Below, piece after piece: positions 17,315 through 24,752 of a stretch of DNA of 39,540 nt. The stretch is from Candidatus Treponema caballi (lineage in GTDB: Bacteria; Spirochaetota; Spirochaetia; Treponematales; Treponemataceae). The stretch's first letter is position 1, and every line of letters begins with the position of its first letter. The stretch covers positions 1 through 39,540 of the forward strand of contig JAGHRS010000064.1 of the NCBI GenBank assembly GCA_018066285.1. Reading direction: 5' to 3'. The translations under genes were made by a program, and so were the position numbers. The notes beneath the pieces were generated by a model. The model was not told the origin of the DNA and made no database searches. It saw nothing but the letters and a program-made list of their open reading frames with translations.

Positions 17315-18463
17315 TTACCTGCCGATCAGAGCACTGAAGGAAGCGAACACATCATCGTCGCACCAGCTCTTGAGCTGACCGAGCATGAAGGCGCGTTTAC
17401 TTTCAACAAACTCACTCGTGTAGCGGCTGATGTTTTCAGCGCCCTTTCCACCGAAGCGCTTAAGCACATCCGCTTTGTCACCGCTGTTGAGCTTATCGCA
17501 CAGCGCAAGATACTCATCAGTCTTTACGGCAAGCGCGTTCCACTGCTCCGCCGCTTTCTCAGGCATACCGTTCCTGAGATATGCTGCCACAAGGTATTTG
17601 ACGGTATCGCGGTAAAAGCCCTGACAGAACGGCTTCATGACTTCATTCTCACAGAAAGAGTCCATGCACTTCATTGCCCACTGGCAGTTTTCCTCTACCT
17701 GCTCAAGCATGTTTTTCCACATCATGCTTTCTGCGGCATAGACAAACTGCTTGTTGACGGCACGGACAAAGTTCTGGTAATTGTCACGGACGCTTCTGCT
17801 CCAGCCTTCAAGGCCCTGCTGCGGGTCGACGGACACATAATACGGCGCTATCGTCTCGCGAAGCATGTTGCTTCCGATGGATGGCAGTGCATTCACATGC
17901 TCAAGACCTTTCTCATACTCTCCCATGTGCCAGTACAGCCATGCGAGGGCATAGTGGCATATATCCGCCAGCTGCGATTCATCCGAATAGCGGATTACCT
18001 GCTGGGCGCGGTTTTCCGCAAGCCGGACGTATGTCTGCCACTTTTCAGGCTCATCTTTGAAAAGGCCGTTGTTTTCGATAAAGCGGCTCATGTGCGCAAT
18101 CGCCTGTACATAGCGTGCAAGTATCTTATAATTAAAGATGTCTTCCTCACACTTTTCGTTCAGGAAATCCGCAGCTCTAACAGCGCCTTCGACCTGATTG
18201 CCCGTATCGCGGAGTGTCGTTGCCTGAAACCAGACTTCATCCGCGTATTTCACGTCGTAGCTTTCTGCCTTGAAGCCGAAAAGCACATCCGTCGTTACGT
18301 TGAGCGCCTTTGCGAGCGGTACAATCTGCGCAGTGTCAGGAAGGCCGTTTTCGCTTTCCCATTTGCTCACAGCCTGGCCGGTCACGTTGAGAATGTCAGC
18401 GAGCTCTTCCTGGGTAAGCCCCAGCTCGCGCCTGTACTTTTTGATGTTTGTTCCTAATGACAT
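17315..18463 (-). CDS. XRE-family regulator with long helical C-terminal domain
   Basis: This 382-residue protein has an N-terminal Cro/CI helix-turn-helix (about 6-62: IKKYRRELGLTQEELADILN, then QAVSKWESENGLPD). About 300 residues of helical, TPR-like sequence follow, and these often bind a peptide or small ligand in such regulators. GGGAGA precedes the ATG. The gene lies just upstream of the methyltransferase on the same strand. Both have the same 25-nt box upstream, so autoregulation together with control of the methyltransferase is a reasonable inference. The signal it senses is unknown. Confidence 0.85.
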   Translation of the reverse strand: MSLGTNIKKYRRELGLTQEELADILNVTGQAVSKWESENGLPDTAQIVPLAKALNVTTDVLFGFKAESYDVKYADEVWFQATTLRDTGNQVEGAVRAADFLNEKCEEDIFNYKILARYVQAIAHMSRFIENNGLFKDEPEKWQTYVRLAENRAQQVIRYSDESQLADICHYALAWLYWHMGEYEKGLEHVNALPSIGSNMLRETIAPYYVSVDPQQGLEGWSRSVRDNYQNFVRAVNKQFVYAAESMMWKNMLEQVEENCQWAMKCMDSFCENEVMKPFCQGFYRDTVKYLVAAYLRNGMPEKAAEQWNALAVKTDEYLALCDKLNSGDKADVLKRFGGKGAENISRYTSEFVESKRAFMLGQLKSWCDDDVFASFSALIGR

Positions 18464-18524
18464 AATTAATCTCCCTTTGTGTATAACGCGCAGGCCAGGC
18501 GCTTTAAGTGCACAGAGTACTCTT

Positions 18525-18549
18525 TATGATTGTAACTATATCAGAGGAT
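18525..18549 (-). promoter_or_regulatory. Shared promoter/operator box, XRE copy
   Basis: This is the second copy of the box at 17264-17288. It differs at one base, which changes TATAAT to TACAAT in the -10 position. It lies 62-86 nt before the XRE start codon. Confidence 0.6.
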
Positions 18550-18581
18550 ATGAGGAATGCCTAACTACGCTTTTTTGGGGA

Positions 18582-18608
18582 AAATTCAACGCTGAGTTGA
18601 ATTTTTTT
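18582..18608 (+). terminator. Orphan intrinsic terminator on the plus strand
   Basis: AAATTCAAC-GCTGA-GTTGAATTT forms a perfect 9-bp stem followed by a T tract (TTTTTTT to 18608). No plus-strand gene ends before it, because the nearest upstream gene runs the other way. It may end an unannotated small RNA or antisense transcript. Confidence 0.6.
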
Positions 18609-18687
18609 AACAGAAGCACGTCGGCACCAGAAGTTGATTGAGGTACTCACAACATGTAACTATTCAATACTTTTTTAGTAATTTTTC

Positions 18688-18722
18688 TTGCCATCCAAAC
18701 AAGTAGTGCCTATATTAGAAGT
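18688..18722 (+). promoter_or_regulatory. Promoter of the XRE/PIN pair, leaderless
   Basis: TTGCCA (18688-18693), a 17-nt spacer and TATATT (18711-18716) end 6 nt before the ATG at 18723. No Shine-Dalgarno sequence is present. Confidence 0.65.
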
Positions 18723-19244
18723 ATGAAAGACATTCTGATAAAACTACGGACTGAAAACAGATATTCTCAGAGCGCGCTCGCAAAAGAACTCGGGATTTCC
18801 CGACAGGCGTACATGAAATATGAATCTGGCGAAGTTGAGCCTTCTGTTGAAATCGTCAGGCGGCTCAGCAGAATTTACGGCGTTTCATATCAATTCCTCA
18901 TCGACAACGGAGTAATCAAGCCTCTGTATGATTTGAGTTCCCTGCCTGACAATCTATATGTTACCGAAAACGCCACAGACGGACTGTACGCTGCAGATCC
19001 GGATGTTGCGTACAGCGCTGCGCCATCAGATATAGCTTCATCCTCAAACTCAAAGGACATTCTGATTACATTGATAAACAGGCTTTCTGCAGATGCATGC
19101 ACAGAACTTCTTGAAATGGCCCGACAGTTAATCAAGGAAAAGCAGGAATCCTCCTGGGTTACCGATATGTTCACCCAGATGGATGCGCATCCTGTCACTT
19201 CTGACGGCATACCATGGACGCGGGAGGAACTGTATGAGCGCTGA
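18723..19244 (+). CDS. XRE-family antitoxin of a PIN toxin pair
   Basis: This 173-residue protein has an N-terminal helix-turn-helix (about 3-60: KLRTENRYSQSALAKELGIS, then QAYMKYESGEVEPSVEIVRR). A low-complexity middle follows, and the short tail SDGIPWTREELYER resembles the toxin-wrapping end of antitoxins. The next gene, a PIN toxin, overlaps its last 11 nt, so the pair is translationally coupled. The pairing of an XRE protein with a PIN toxin is less common than VapB or Phd partners. The promoter lies directly against the start codon. Confidence 0.85.
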   Translation: MKDILIKLRTENRYSQSALAKELGISRQAYMKYESGEVEPSVEIVRRLSRIYGVSYQFLIDNGVIKPLYDLSSLPDNLYVTENATDGLYAADPDVAYSAAPSDIASSSNSKDILITLINRLSADACTELLEMARQLIKEKQESSWVTDMFTQMDAHPVTSDGIPWTREELYER

Positions 19245-19659
19245 TTCAGAAAAAGTCTTCTTTGACACAAATATCCTGGTCTATCTTCAGGATTCCCGTG
19301 ACAGGCAGAAACAGGAAAGAGCACGAGACCTGTTTTCGCAATGTACAGCTGATAAGCATGCCGTCATATCAACTCAGGTGCTTCAGGAATTCAGCAATGT
19401 ATGCATAAGGAAACTGAATCAGGATAAGATGATTGTAAAGCAGATTGTTCATGCACTGTGGACAAACACACCGACCGTTCAGATTAATCCGCTGCTTATA
19501 GAAAGCGCCATAGAAATAACGAGGCAGACGAATTTCTCTCTCTTTGACTCACTGATTATCGCAAGTGCAGCCGCGGCCGGTTGTTCAGTCCTATATACGG
19601 AAGACATGAACAATGGCCAGACGGTGAATGGCGTCAGGATTGTAAATCCGTTCCTGTAG
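19234..19659 (+). CDS. PIN-domain toxin paired with XRE antitoxin
   Basis: This 141-residue PIN protein carries the acidic site residues in VFFDTNILVYLQDS, VLQEFSNVCIRK, SLFDSLIIASAAAAGC and YTEDMNNGQ. It belongs to the PIN group typified by the YTEDM motif and a C-terminal VNPF. The ATG at 19234 is chosen because GGGAGG lies 6 nt upstream and because the family begins there; the frame itself opens at 19183. It is probably an RNase neutralised by the upstream XRE protein. The last 26 nt overlap the convergent VanZ-like gene. Confidence 0.92.
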   Translation: MSADSEKVFFDTNILVYLQDSRDRQKQERARDLFSQCTADKHAVISTQVLQEFSNVCIRKLNQDKMIVKQIVHALWTNTPTVQINPLLIESAIEITRQTNFSLFDSLIIASAAAAGCSVLYTEDMNNGQTVNGVRIVNPFL

Positions 19660-20197
19660 GCACTGCTTTCTTTTTGGCAGCCCGTTTCACCAGAAAGTAG
19701 ATTGCAACGCCGATTGCAGCTCCTGCAGTGTTCAGGATGAGGTCGTCAATGTCACTGCTGCGGTCGTAAAAGAAAAGCTGGGTAAGTTCTATGAACAGCG
19801 AGAAGCCGCCACCTGCGAGCACCGCTTTTCCATACGTATCCAGTTTCTTGAAGCAGACTGGCCAGACAATGCCGACCGGCACAAACATGAAGATGTTGCC
19901 AACGACGTTGATTACCCAGCCATCATAGCGGTCAGTCAGGAACGTGAACGGCACAAGATTCATCCAGATTGGCAGGATTTTCGAACTGTCAAAACAAAGT
20001 GGCGCTATCTTACCATCTACATGGTGGAGCGGGAAATAGACAAATCTGAAGATGACGACTATGCAGATATAAAACAGGATGAGCCTGATTTCGCGGCTAC
20101 AAAAGCCTTCCTTTGTCTTAGCGAGCCAGATGAGGCTTACTGCAAGCATGGCAGCTGTAAGCACCGTAAACATTTCCCAATATGCAATTTCAAACAT
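19634..20197 (-). CDS. VanZ-like membrane protein
   Basis: This 187-residue protein has about five membrane segments and the VanZ-like signature NLVPFTFL, VVGNIFMFVPVGI, GFSLFIELTQL and SSDIDDLILNTAGAAIG. VanZ homologues are linked to low-level glycopeptide resistance or to envelope functions, but most are uncharacterised. AAGGAAG precedes the ATG. It does not appear to be part of a glycopeptide-resistance cluster here. Confidence 0.9.
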   Translation of the reverse strand: MFEIAYWEMFTVLTAAMLAVSLIWLAKTKEGFCSREIRLILFYICIVVIFRFVYFPLHHVDGKIAPLCFDSSKILPIWMNLVPFTFLTDRYDGWVINVVGNIFMFVPVGIVWPVCFKKLDTYGKAVLAGGGFSLFIELTQLFFYDRSSDIDDLILNTAGAAIGVAIYFLVKRAAKKKAVPTGTDLQS

Positions 20198-20324
20198 TTT
20201 TTACTTCTTCCTTGATATGATTGTGATTATTGCCTTATATAAACACATGAACCCCCTTTCATCAAGCACCTTGGAAGCTCGAAAACTGGTTCGCTGACAA
20301 AGCCTGAGAAAAGCCTCGTGTCCT

Positions 20325-20912
20325 TTATATCTTGACGGGGATGAGCTCGCTCTTTCCGGTTACAATGTACATGCGGATGCCGCCCAGCTGAGGTAGCGTG
20401 AAGATTGCCTCCTGTTCGGGGTACATGTTCACGCACATGAGCTGGTCATAGCGGACGACAATGACGTTCGCTATGTAGTCTTCTTTTGTCATGGGGTGCT
20501 TGAAACTCACAGAATACTGGCCGTCGAACTCGTTGATAACCGGGCGGTACTTTTCCTCATCTGATTCCGTTCCCGTAATGTACGGGAGCCTGTTACCGCA
20601 GCAGCTGAGCTCGACCTCCTTCACGGATGAAATAAGGTTGCCGCATGTGGGGCAACGGTAAAACTTCAGGCGGTTCATGTTTCCTCCAAGCTGGCGGTGT
20701 ACCGTATGCCCGCCCTGCAGAATGCTCTGGATGTCGACTTCGAGCACTTTTGAAAGCTGTGAGAGCAGCGTTATGTCAGGGCAGCCGTGTCCCGTCTCCC
20801 ACTTACAGACAGCCTTGTCGGTAACGCAGATTGCTTCTGCAAGCTCTTTCTGGGTAAGCCCTTTCTTTATACGTATCTCGCGGATGAGCGCGCCTGTCTT
20901 TTCCGGATTCAT
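20325..20912 (-). CDS. XRE regulator fused to a desulfoferrodoxin-like domain
   Basis: This 195-residue protein joins an N-terminal helix-turn-helix (about 8-65: IREIRIKKGLTQKELAEAIC, VCKWETGHGCPD) to a C-terminal domain resembling desulfoferrodoxin/superoxide reductase. The desulforedoxin-like knuckle is FYRCPTCGN, then ELSCCGN, and a later block is FKHPMTKEDYIANVIVV. In true superoxide reductases the EHYI motif supplies an iron-binding histidine; here it reads EDYI, so catalysis is doubtful while a metal or redox-sensing knuckle remains likely. GGAGG precedes the ATG. It lies 27 nt downstream of a flavodoxin-type reductase gene and probably shares its transcript. Confidence 0.85.
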   Translation of the reverse strand: MNPEKTGALIREIRIKKGLTQKELAEAICVTDKAVCKWETGHGCPDITLLSQLSKVLEVDIQSILQGGHTVHRQLGGNMNRLKFYRCPTCGNLISSVKEVELSCCGNRLPYITGTESDEEKYRPVINEFDGQYSVSFKHPMTKEDYIANVIVVRYDQLMCVNMYPEQEAIFTLPQLGGIRMYIVTGKSELIPVKI

Positions 20913-20939
20913 TTCGTCCTCCTGTCAGCGGTCTGGCTG

Positions 20940-21620
20940 TTACACGCCGCCGTTTATGTTCCTGATGTACTCTTCCATCGGGATCATCAGGCTCTGAAGG
21001 TCGGCGAGCGTCGAAGCGGATAAGCTGTAACTCTTGGTATACTCTTCACCGGCACGTTCGAACGCGGCAATCTTCGGATCAGCGACACAGGCTGCAAGCG
21101 GCACGTTCAGAAGCGGCGTTTCAGGCACGAAAATCTTTGTCAGATTGCCGAACGAAAGCTCGCACTCGCGGTCGAGCGCCTCAAAGTTGTGTTCGCTGTT
21201 AGGAAAACCGCAGCCTGAAATGACGACCGTGTGAAGGCGCGAAAAGTCGACGAGCGGGATGTGACGCGTATGACCGTCGACAATTTCCATTTTCATCTGG
21301 TTGAGCGGAATCGTACGGTCGAGCACCGCCTTGATGTGGCTCGGCATTCCGTAGCAGTAAAGTGGAAAGCTCCAGATGACAAGGTCCATATCCCGGTACA
21401 GGTCCAGAATAGCGTTCTGGTCGTCCTGTATGACGCAGTGGCCGTTCTTCACCTTCCAGCAGCCGAAACAGCCGCGGCACGGCGCAATCTGTTTATCAAT
21501 TACGTTTACAATCGTGATTTCGTGGTCACCGGTTTTCTTAAGACCGCGGACAAATGCGTCGGTGAGGCGCATGGTGTCGCTCTTCTTCTTGGGACTGCCG
21601 TTCAGTACAAGTATCTTCAT
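20940..21620 (-). CDS. Flavodoxin-fold NAD(P)H:FMN oxidoreductase
   Basis: This 226-residue protein belongs to the NADPH-dependent FMN reductase/iron-sulfur flavoprotein family. The phosphate-binding loop of FMN is GSPKKKSDTMRL at the N-terminus. A cysteine motif, CRGCFGCWKVKNGHC, is typical of members that add a second cofactor or disulfide, and WSFPLYCYGMPSHIKAVLDR shapes the flavin pocket. It transfers electrons from NAD(P)H to an unknown acceptor. The downstream XRE-desulfoferrodoxin gene suggests a role in redox or oxygen stress. Confidence 0.9.
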   Translation of the reverse strand: MKILVLNGSPKKKSDTMRLTDAFVRGLKKTGDHEITIVNVIDKQIAPCRGCFGCWKVKNGHCVIQDDQNAILDLYRDMDLVIWSFPLYCYGMPSHIKAVLDRTIPLNQMKMEIVDGHTRHIPLVDFSRLHTVVISGCGFPNSEHNFEALDRECELSFGNLTKIFVPETPLLNVPLAACVADPKIAAFERAGEEYTKSYSLSASTLADLQSLMIPMEEYIRNINGGV

Positions 21621-21776
21621 GCTGTCAGATTAGCATCTTGAAGCGGGATGTGTAAATCTACGCCTCGTAGAGCGCGTGCCTTTTGCAGCGGTGGTTAGAA
21701 AAGATAGCGTCGATGCACGCGGGCGACAATGCGTCGCAGCAGGCTGCTCGCATTCTCGCGAATAGTAGTCAGATTG

Positions 21777-22202
21777 TTACCAGCTTTCGTAGCGGAAAAC
21801 TGAGTCCACTCTGCTGATTGCTTCAAAGTGCCTTGCATTATTGGTGACCAGGATAAGTTGATTCGCGATTGCGACAGATGCGATTTCGGTGTCTTCGTAT
21901 TCGATAGGCGTGCCCGCTTCTTTCAAGCGCATCCGTAAATCGGCGTGGATCAGGGCGGCGTGGTCGTTGTACGGGATGATTTCGAACTTGCGCTGGACTT
22001 CATCAAAAAGGAAGGCTGAAAGGAATGACTTCTTTTTACCAGGCGGCAGAAGGTTCAAGCCGAACATAAGCTCGTTCCATGTCGGTGAGGAAATGACGCA
22101 GCGCTCTTCATTTGCAGAGAGCTTGTCGACAAATGCTTTTCCGGGAGCAGGTTTCATGATTTCAGAGACCGCATTCGTATCAAGCAGATAAAGCTTTTTC
22201 AT
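21777..22202 (-). CDS. vapC: PIN-domain toxin (VapC/FitB type)
   Basis: This 141-residue toxin has the PIN residues in KLYLLDTNAVSEIMK, SSPTWNELMFGL, EYEDTEIASVAI and LVTNNARHFEAI. This is the FitB/VapC subgroup, a Mg-dependent RNase. Its start is 2 nt downstream of the Phd-type antitoxin stop, so the two are co-translated. The 3' neighbour is a 156-nt gap with no gene and no clear T-tract terminator. Confidence 0.93.
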   Translation of the reverse strand: MKKLYLLDTNAVSEIMKPAPGKAFVDKLSANEERCVISSPTWNELMFGLNLLPPGKKKSFLSAFLFDEVQRKFEIIPYNDHAALIHADLRMRLKEAGTPIEYEDTEIASVAIANQLILVTNNARHFEAISRVDSVFRYESW

Positions 22203-22204
22203 GC

Positions 22205-22525
22205 TCAGACCTCGTCGAACAGGTGTCCGGCACTTTCGCGGCCGTAATATGGCTCATCCCCGCGCAAATGCTCAAAAACGTCTGCAACTGCCTGATCGTC
22301 ATCTTCTGTAATTTCGTACTGCTGTCTGAGCTCGGCCATGACTTCGAAAATGGTCTTTTCTCTTGGCGCAGTCTGCATCTGCTTTTCGTAGTCCTCAACC
22401 GTCTGCAGCACAAAAGCAGGCCGGCCTCTGTTGCTTATGAATACAGGACCTTCTTCTTCAACCTTGTGCAGGTAAAACGAAAGTTTGTTCTTCATTTCAA
22501 AAACAGGAACAGCATTTCCGTACAT
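22205..22525 (-). CDS. Phd/YefM-type antitoxin
   Basis: This 106-residue protein has the Phd/YefM DNA-binding fold: PVFEMKNKLSFYLHKVEEEG, then PVFISNRGRPAFVLQTVEDYEK. A C-terminal acidic helical tail (YEITEDDDQAVADVFEHLRG) should wrap the toxin. GGAGGTG precedes the ATG. The protein should bind the palindrome in its own promoter. Confidence 0.92.
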   Translation of the reverse strand: MYGNAVPVFEMKNKLSFYLHKVEEEGPVFISNRGRPAFVLQTVEDYEKQMQTAPREKTIFEVMAELRQQYEITEDDDQAVADVFEHLRGDEPYYGRESAGHLFDEV

Positions 22526-22555
22526 AGCACACCTCCGGTATAACGTGATATGCTC

Positions 22556-22602
22556 ATAGTAACCTTTAAATAGCTATATGTCAAGTTAATAGCTATTTTA
22601 AA
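22556..22602 (-). promoter_or_regulatory. Promoter and operator of the Phd/PIN operon
   Basis: On the minus strand TTGACA (22579-22584), a 17-nt spacer and TACTAT (22556-22561) make a near-consensus promoter. The -35 sits between two arms, AAATAGCTAT (22568-22577) and ATAGCTATTT (22589-22598), a perfect 10-bp inverted repeat flanked by further TTTAAA. This is a textbook site for antitoxin repression. Confidence 0.8.
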
Positions 22603-23028
22603 TCAGACTTTCTGTACTTCCTTCAGCTTTTCGTTCAAAACCTGGGCGCTGCGTTTCAGCGACAGCCACATGAAAAACCAGACCACCGCGTACACGACGA
22701 TAAAAACGATTTCCATGCCGATGATTGAGGATGGCACTTTTACGCTTACCCAGCCGAGCAGCAGCGCTACGCCCATGACAACGATGTTGGCGAACAGGGC
22801 GTAAACGATGGTCCAGATGATGTACGCCTTTTTTGAAAGTTCATTCAGAAACGGCAGGTACGCAACGCTTAACAGCAGGGAAATGCCGAGCACGCCCCAG
22901 ATGTAGGCGACGCCCAGTGTGGCATCAAAGCCGTTGAAGCAGAAGATATAGACAGACGAGCAGAGAAGTATTGCCGTCGTCAACTTTGAAAACATCTCTA
23001 TAAAAAAGTTCAGTTTGCTTTTATTCAT
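22603..23028 (-). CDS. DUF3021-like four-helix membrane protein
   Basis: This 141-residue protein has four predicted membrane segments and a basic C-terminal tail (SLKRSAQVLNEKLKEVQKV). Its size and its position directly behind a LytTR regulator match DUF3021 proteins, which usually accompany LytTR factors and may inhibit them at the membrane. GAGGT precedes the ATG. The assignment rests on topology and context. Confidence 0.8.
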   Translation of the reverse strand: MNKSKLNFFIEMFSKLTTAILLCSSVYIFCFNGFDATLGVAYIWGVLGISLLLSVAYLPFLNELSKKAYIIWTIVYALFANIVVMGVALLLGWVSVKVPSSIIGMEIVFIVVYAVVWFFMWLSLKRSAQVLNEKLKEVQKV

Positions 23029-23063
23029 GATTTACCTCGTAAAACAGGTGCGGCGCAAAAGCG

Positions 23064-23501
23064 TCACAGGCCCAGGTGATTTTTCAACACCGGCACGTAC
23101 ATTCTGGAAAAGATGACCTTGCATCCGTTGGTGAGCGTCGCCTCAATGCGGCCACCGAAATCGGGAAGCAGGCTGTCTATCTTGTTGATATTGACGATGA
23201 CCGCCTTCCCGGCACGCAGGAAGCAGACTGGCAGGCTTCCTTCAAGCTGATAGAGCTTCTGCCGGCATTCGTAGACCTGGTCCTGTGTGTAGGCGAACAC
23301 ACGGTCATCAACTGACTCAAAGTACAGGATGTCAGCTGCATCCGTAAGCGCAATGACATCATTTTTGTACAGATTCAGCTTGTTCTTTCCGTTTTTAAGC
23401 GCATTAATGAGCATCAGCATATCCTCATCGAGCGCACTGCATTTAACGATGATTTCATCCTCGTCTGAAGCATTCACTTTATCCAGAATCGTTATTTTCA
23501 T
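23064..23501 (-). CDS. LytTR-family DNA-binding regulator
   Basis: This 145-residue protein lacks a receiver domain. Residues about 45-145 are a LytTR domain: ILYFESVDDRVFAYTQDQVY, then LEGSLPVCFLRAGKAVIVNI and FGGRIEATLTNGCKVIFSR. Such stand-alone LytTR factors pair with DUF3021 membrane proteins, as here (35 nt apart). TACAAT (23508-23513) ends 6 nt before the ATG with no ribosome binding site, so the mRNA may be leaderless. A perfect hairpin GGGCATTT/AAATGCCC (23522-23542) overlaps the expected -35. Confidence 0.92.
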   Translation of the reverse strand: MKITILDKVNASDEDEIIVKCSALDEDMLMLINALKNGKNKLNLYKNDVIALTDAADILYFESVDDRVFAYTQDQVYECRQKLYQLEGSLPVCFLRAGKAVIVNINKIDSLLPDFGGRIEATLTNGCKVIFSRMYVPVLKNHLGL

Positions 23502-23559
23502 ACTTTCATTGTACTACATCAGGGCATTTCTGAAAAATGCCCCCATCTGCAAAATCCAA

Positions 23560-24633
23560 TCAGAGCGAGAAGGTAAAAGCGGCTTCCTCGTCGTAGTTTT
23601 CTTCGAGATAGTACTTTACGGTCAGGTCATCCTGATTGAAGACGATGCTCCACCATGTTTTACTAGCCTTTCCGTACTGACTTGCGTGGATGTCAGAGAG
23701 CACCTGCTTCACATCACCTTCTGTCAGTGCACTTTTCCGGGCAAGGCGCTCATCCAGTATGGCGCGGCGCATAGTTGAGTTTTCAAGTGTCTTCACTTCG
23801 CGTTCAACAGCCAGATAGTGATTGGTAAGCGTGTCAGCCTCTGTCACGACCATCTTGTTGTCAATGTACTCGACGACGACAGCCCTGCCAGCTTTATCGC
23901 TGATTGCAAAGTGATGGGCGTGTCCTATGACCGAATGCATGTCGTGCTTTTCAAGAAACCCGAGCGCTTCAGGAACATCAGCGCAGAAGTCTAAGATGCC
24001 GCGAATGGCGAGTGTCGTTGTAACGGCGCTCTGTCCGCTTTCCTGGGAAGTGCACTCATCGTCTCCTGCCATCAGGTCGCTGATGCACAGGCCCTTCTCG
24101 TTCATGCCATCGAGCGGAACGAACAGCGCGGCTGAGCTTAAGTAGCGGTTGGCGAAAGTGTCCGGCTTAAAGTTCTCTCCGAAGCCCAGGAAATCGAGCT
24201 GCAGTGTAGAGATGGACTTATAGCCGTTCTTCGGTGTTGATTTGATGATGATGCCGTACTTGAAGGCGTCAGTGTTCCAGTCGTAGTTACGGCCGAAGAC
24301 CTTCTTTCCGTCAGGCGTCGTGCATGAAATGGAAGCACATCCCGTGTTGAGCGGCACCTTATCCTTGAAAACCTTATCGATATTCTTACCTCGGAGCAGG
24401 CTTTCAATATAGACTGCCATCTCTTCGTTTGAAGCGGCGCCGCCGTGAGCCAGGTACTCTTCAAGCTGCGTGTCGCCCTTGAATTCCAGGTAGTAAAAGT
24501 GGTCGGAAAGCTGCTTTACGGAATTCGCGGCTTTCACGAACGGACCGAAAGTCTTCCAGCTTCCTGCAAGAATGATGAGCCCCACAATGCCGAGCACTGT
24601 TGAAATGATTTTTACGATAAGTTTTGTGTTCAT
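23560..24633 (-). CDS. Ntn-type linear amide hydrolase (choloylglycine hydrolase family)
   Basis: This 357-residue protein has an N-terminal signal anchor (about 5-25) and then a domain of the choloylglycine hydrolase/penicillin acylase group. The likely nucleophile is C99 in LNTGCASISC, followed by FGRNYDWNT with the conserved arginine and aspartate. In this superfamily the cysteine becomes N-terminal after removal of a propeptide, so cleavage before C99 after export is expected. Bile-salt or N-acyl amide hydrolysis is possible in a gut bacterium, but the substrate is not determined. The ATG at 24633 has GGAGA 6 nt upstream; the frame opens earlier at 24663. Confidence 0.85.
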   Translation of the reverse strand: MNTKLIVKIISTVLGIVGLIILAGSWKTFGPFVKAANSVKQLSDHFYYLEFKGDTQLEEYLAHGGAASNEEMAVYIESLLRGKNIDKVFKDKVPLNTGCASISCTTPDGKKVFGRNYDWNTDAFKYGIIIKSTPKNGYKSISTLQLDFLGFGENFKPDTFANRYLSSAALFVPLDGMNEKGLCISDLMAGDDECTSQESGQSAVTTTLAIRGILDFCADVPEALGFLEKHDMHSVIGHAHHFAISDKAGRAVVVEYIDNKMVVTEADTLTNHYLAVEREVKTLENSTMRRAILDERLARKSALTEGDVKQVLSDIHASQYGKASKTWWSIVFNQDDLTVKYYLEENYDEEAAFTFSL

Positions 24634-24752
24634 GACTGTCTCCTTCTGCTTTTGCGGGTCCAAGACCCACGGTGCTTTTTCAGCACCTGATGGGTTAATG
24701 GTAGCAGAAGACAGAAAGTGAGTTGTGCAACTTACCCGTGGATTATTGCAAC

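Noticed and set aside
17315-18463. Prophage repressor reading for the XRE protein
   Set aside because: No integrase, structural or replication phage genes lie nearby, and the long helical C-terminus fits a ligand-sensing regulator better.
21621-21776. Possible RNA gene in the gap between the flavoprotein and the PIN toxin
   Set aside because: Only short pairings such as GCAGC/GCTGC are present, without a T tract or a tRNA-like fold.
18723-22525. Integron cassette array, suggested by the many small accessory genes
   Set aside because: Genes lie on both strands, no integrase gene is present, and no repeated attC-like sites were seen between them.
24656-24687. Two small hairpins (GGGTC/GACCC and GGTGCT/AGCACC) before the amidase gene
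   Set aside because: No T tract follows on either strand and there is no convincing larger fold, so I did not call a terminator or riboswitch.
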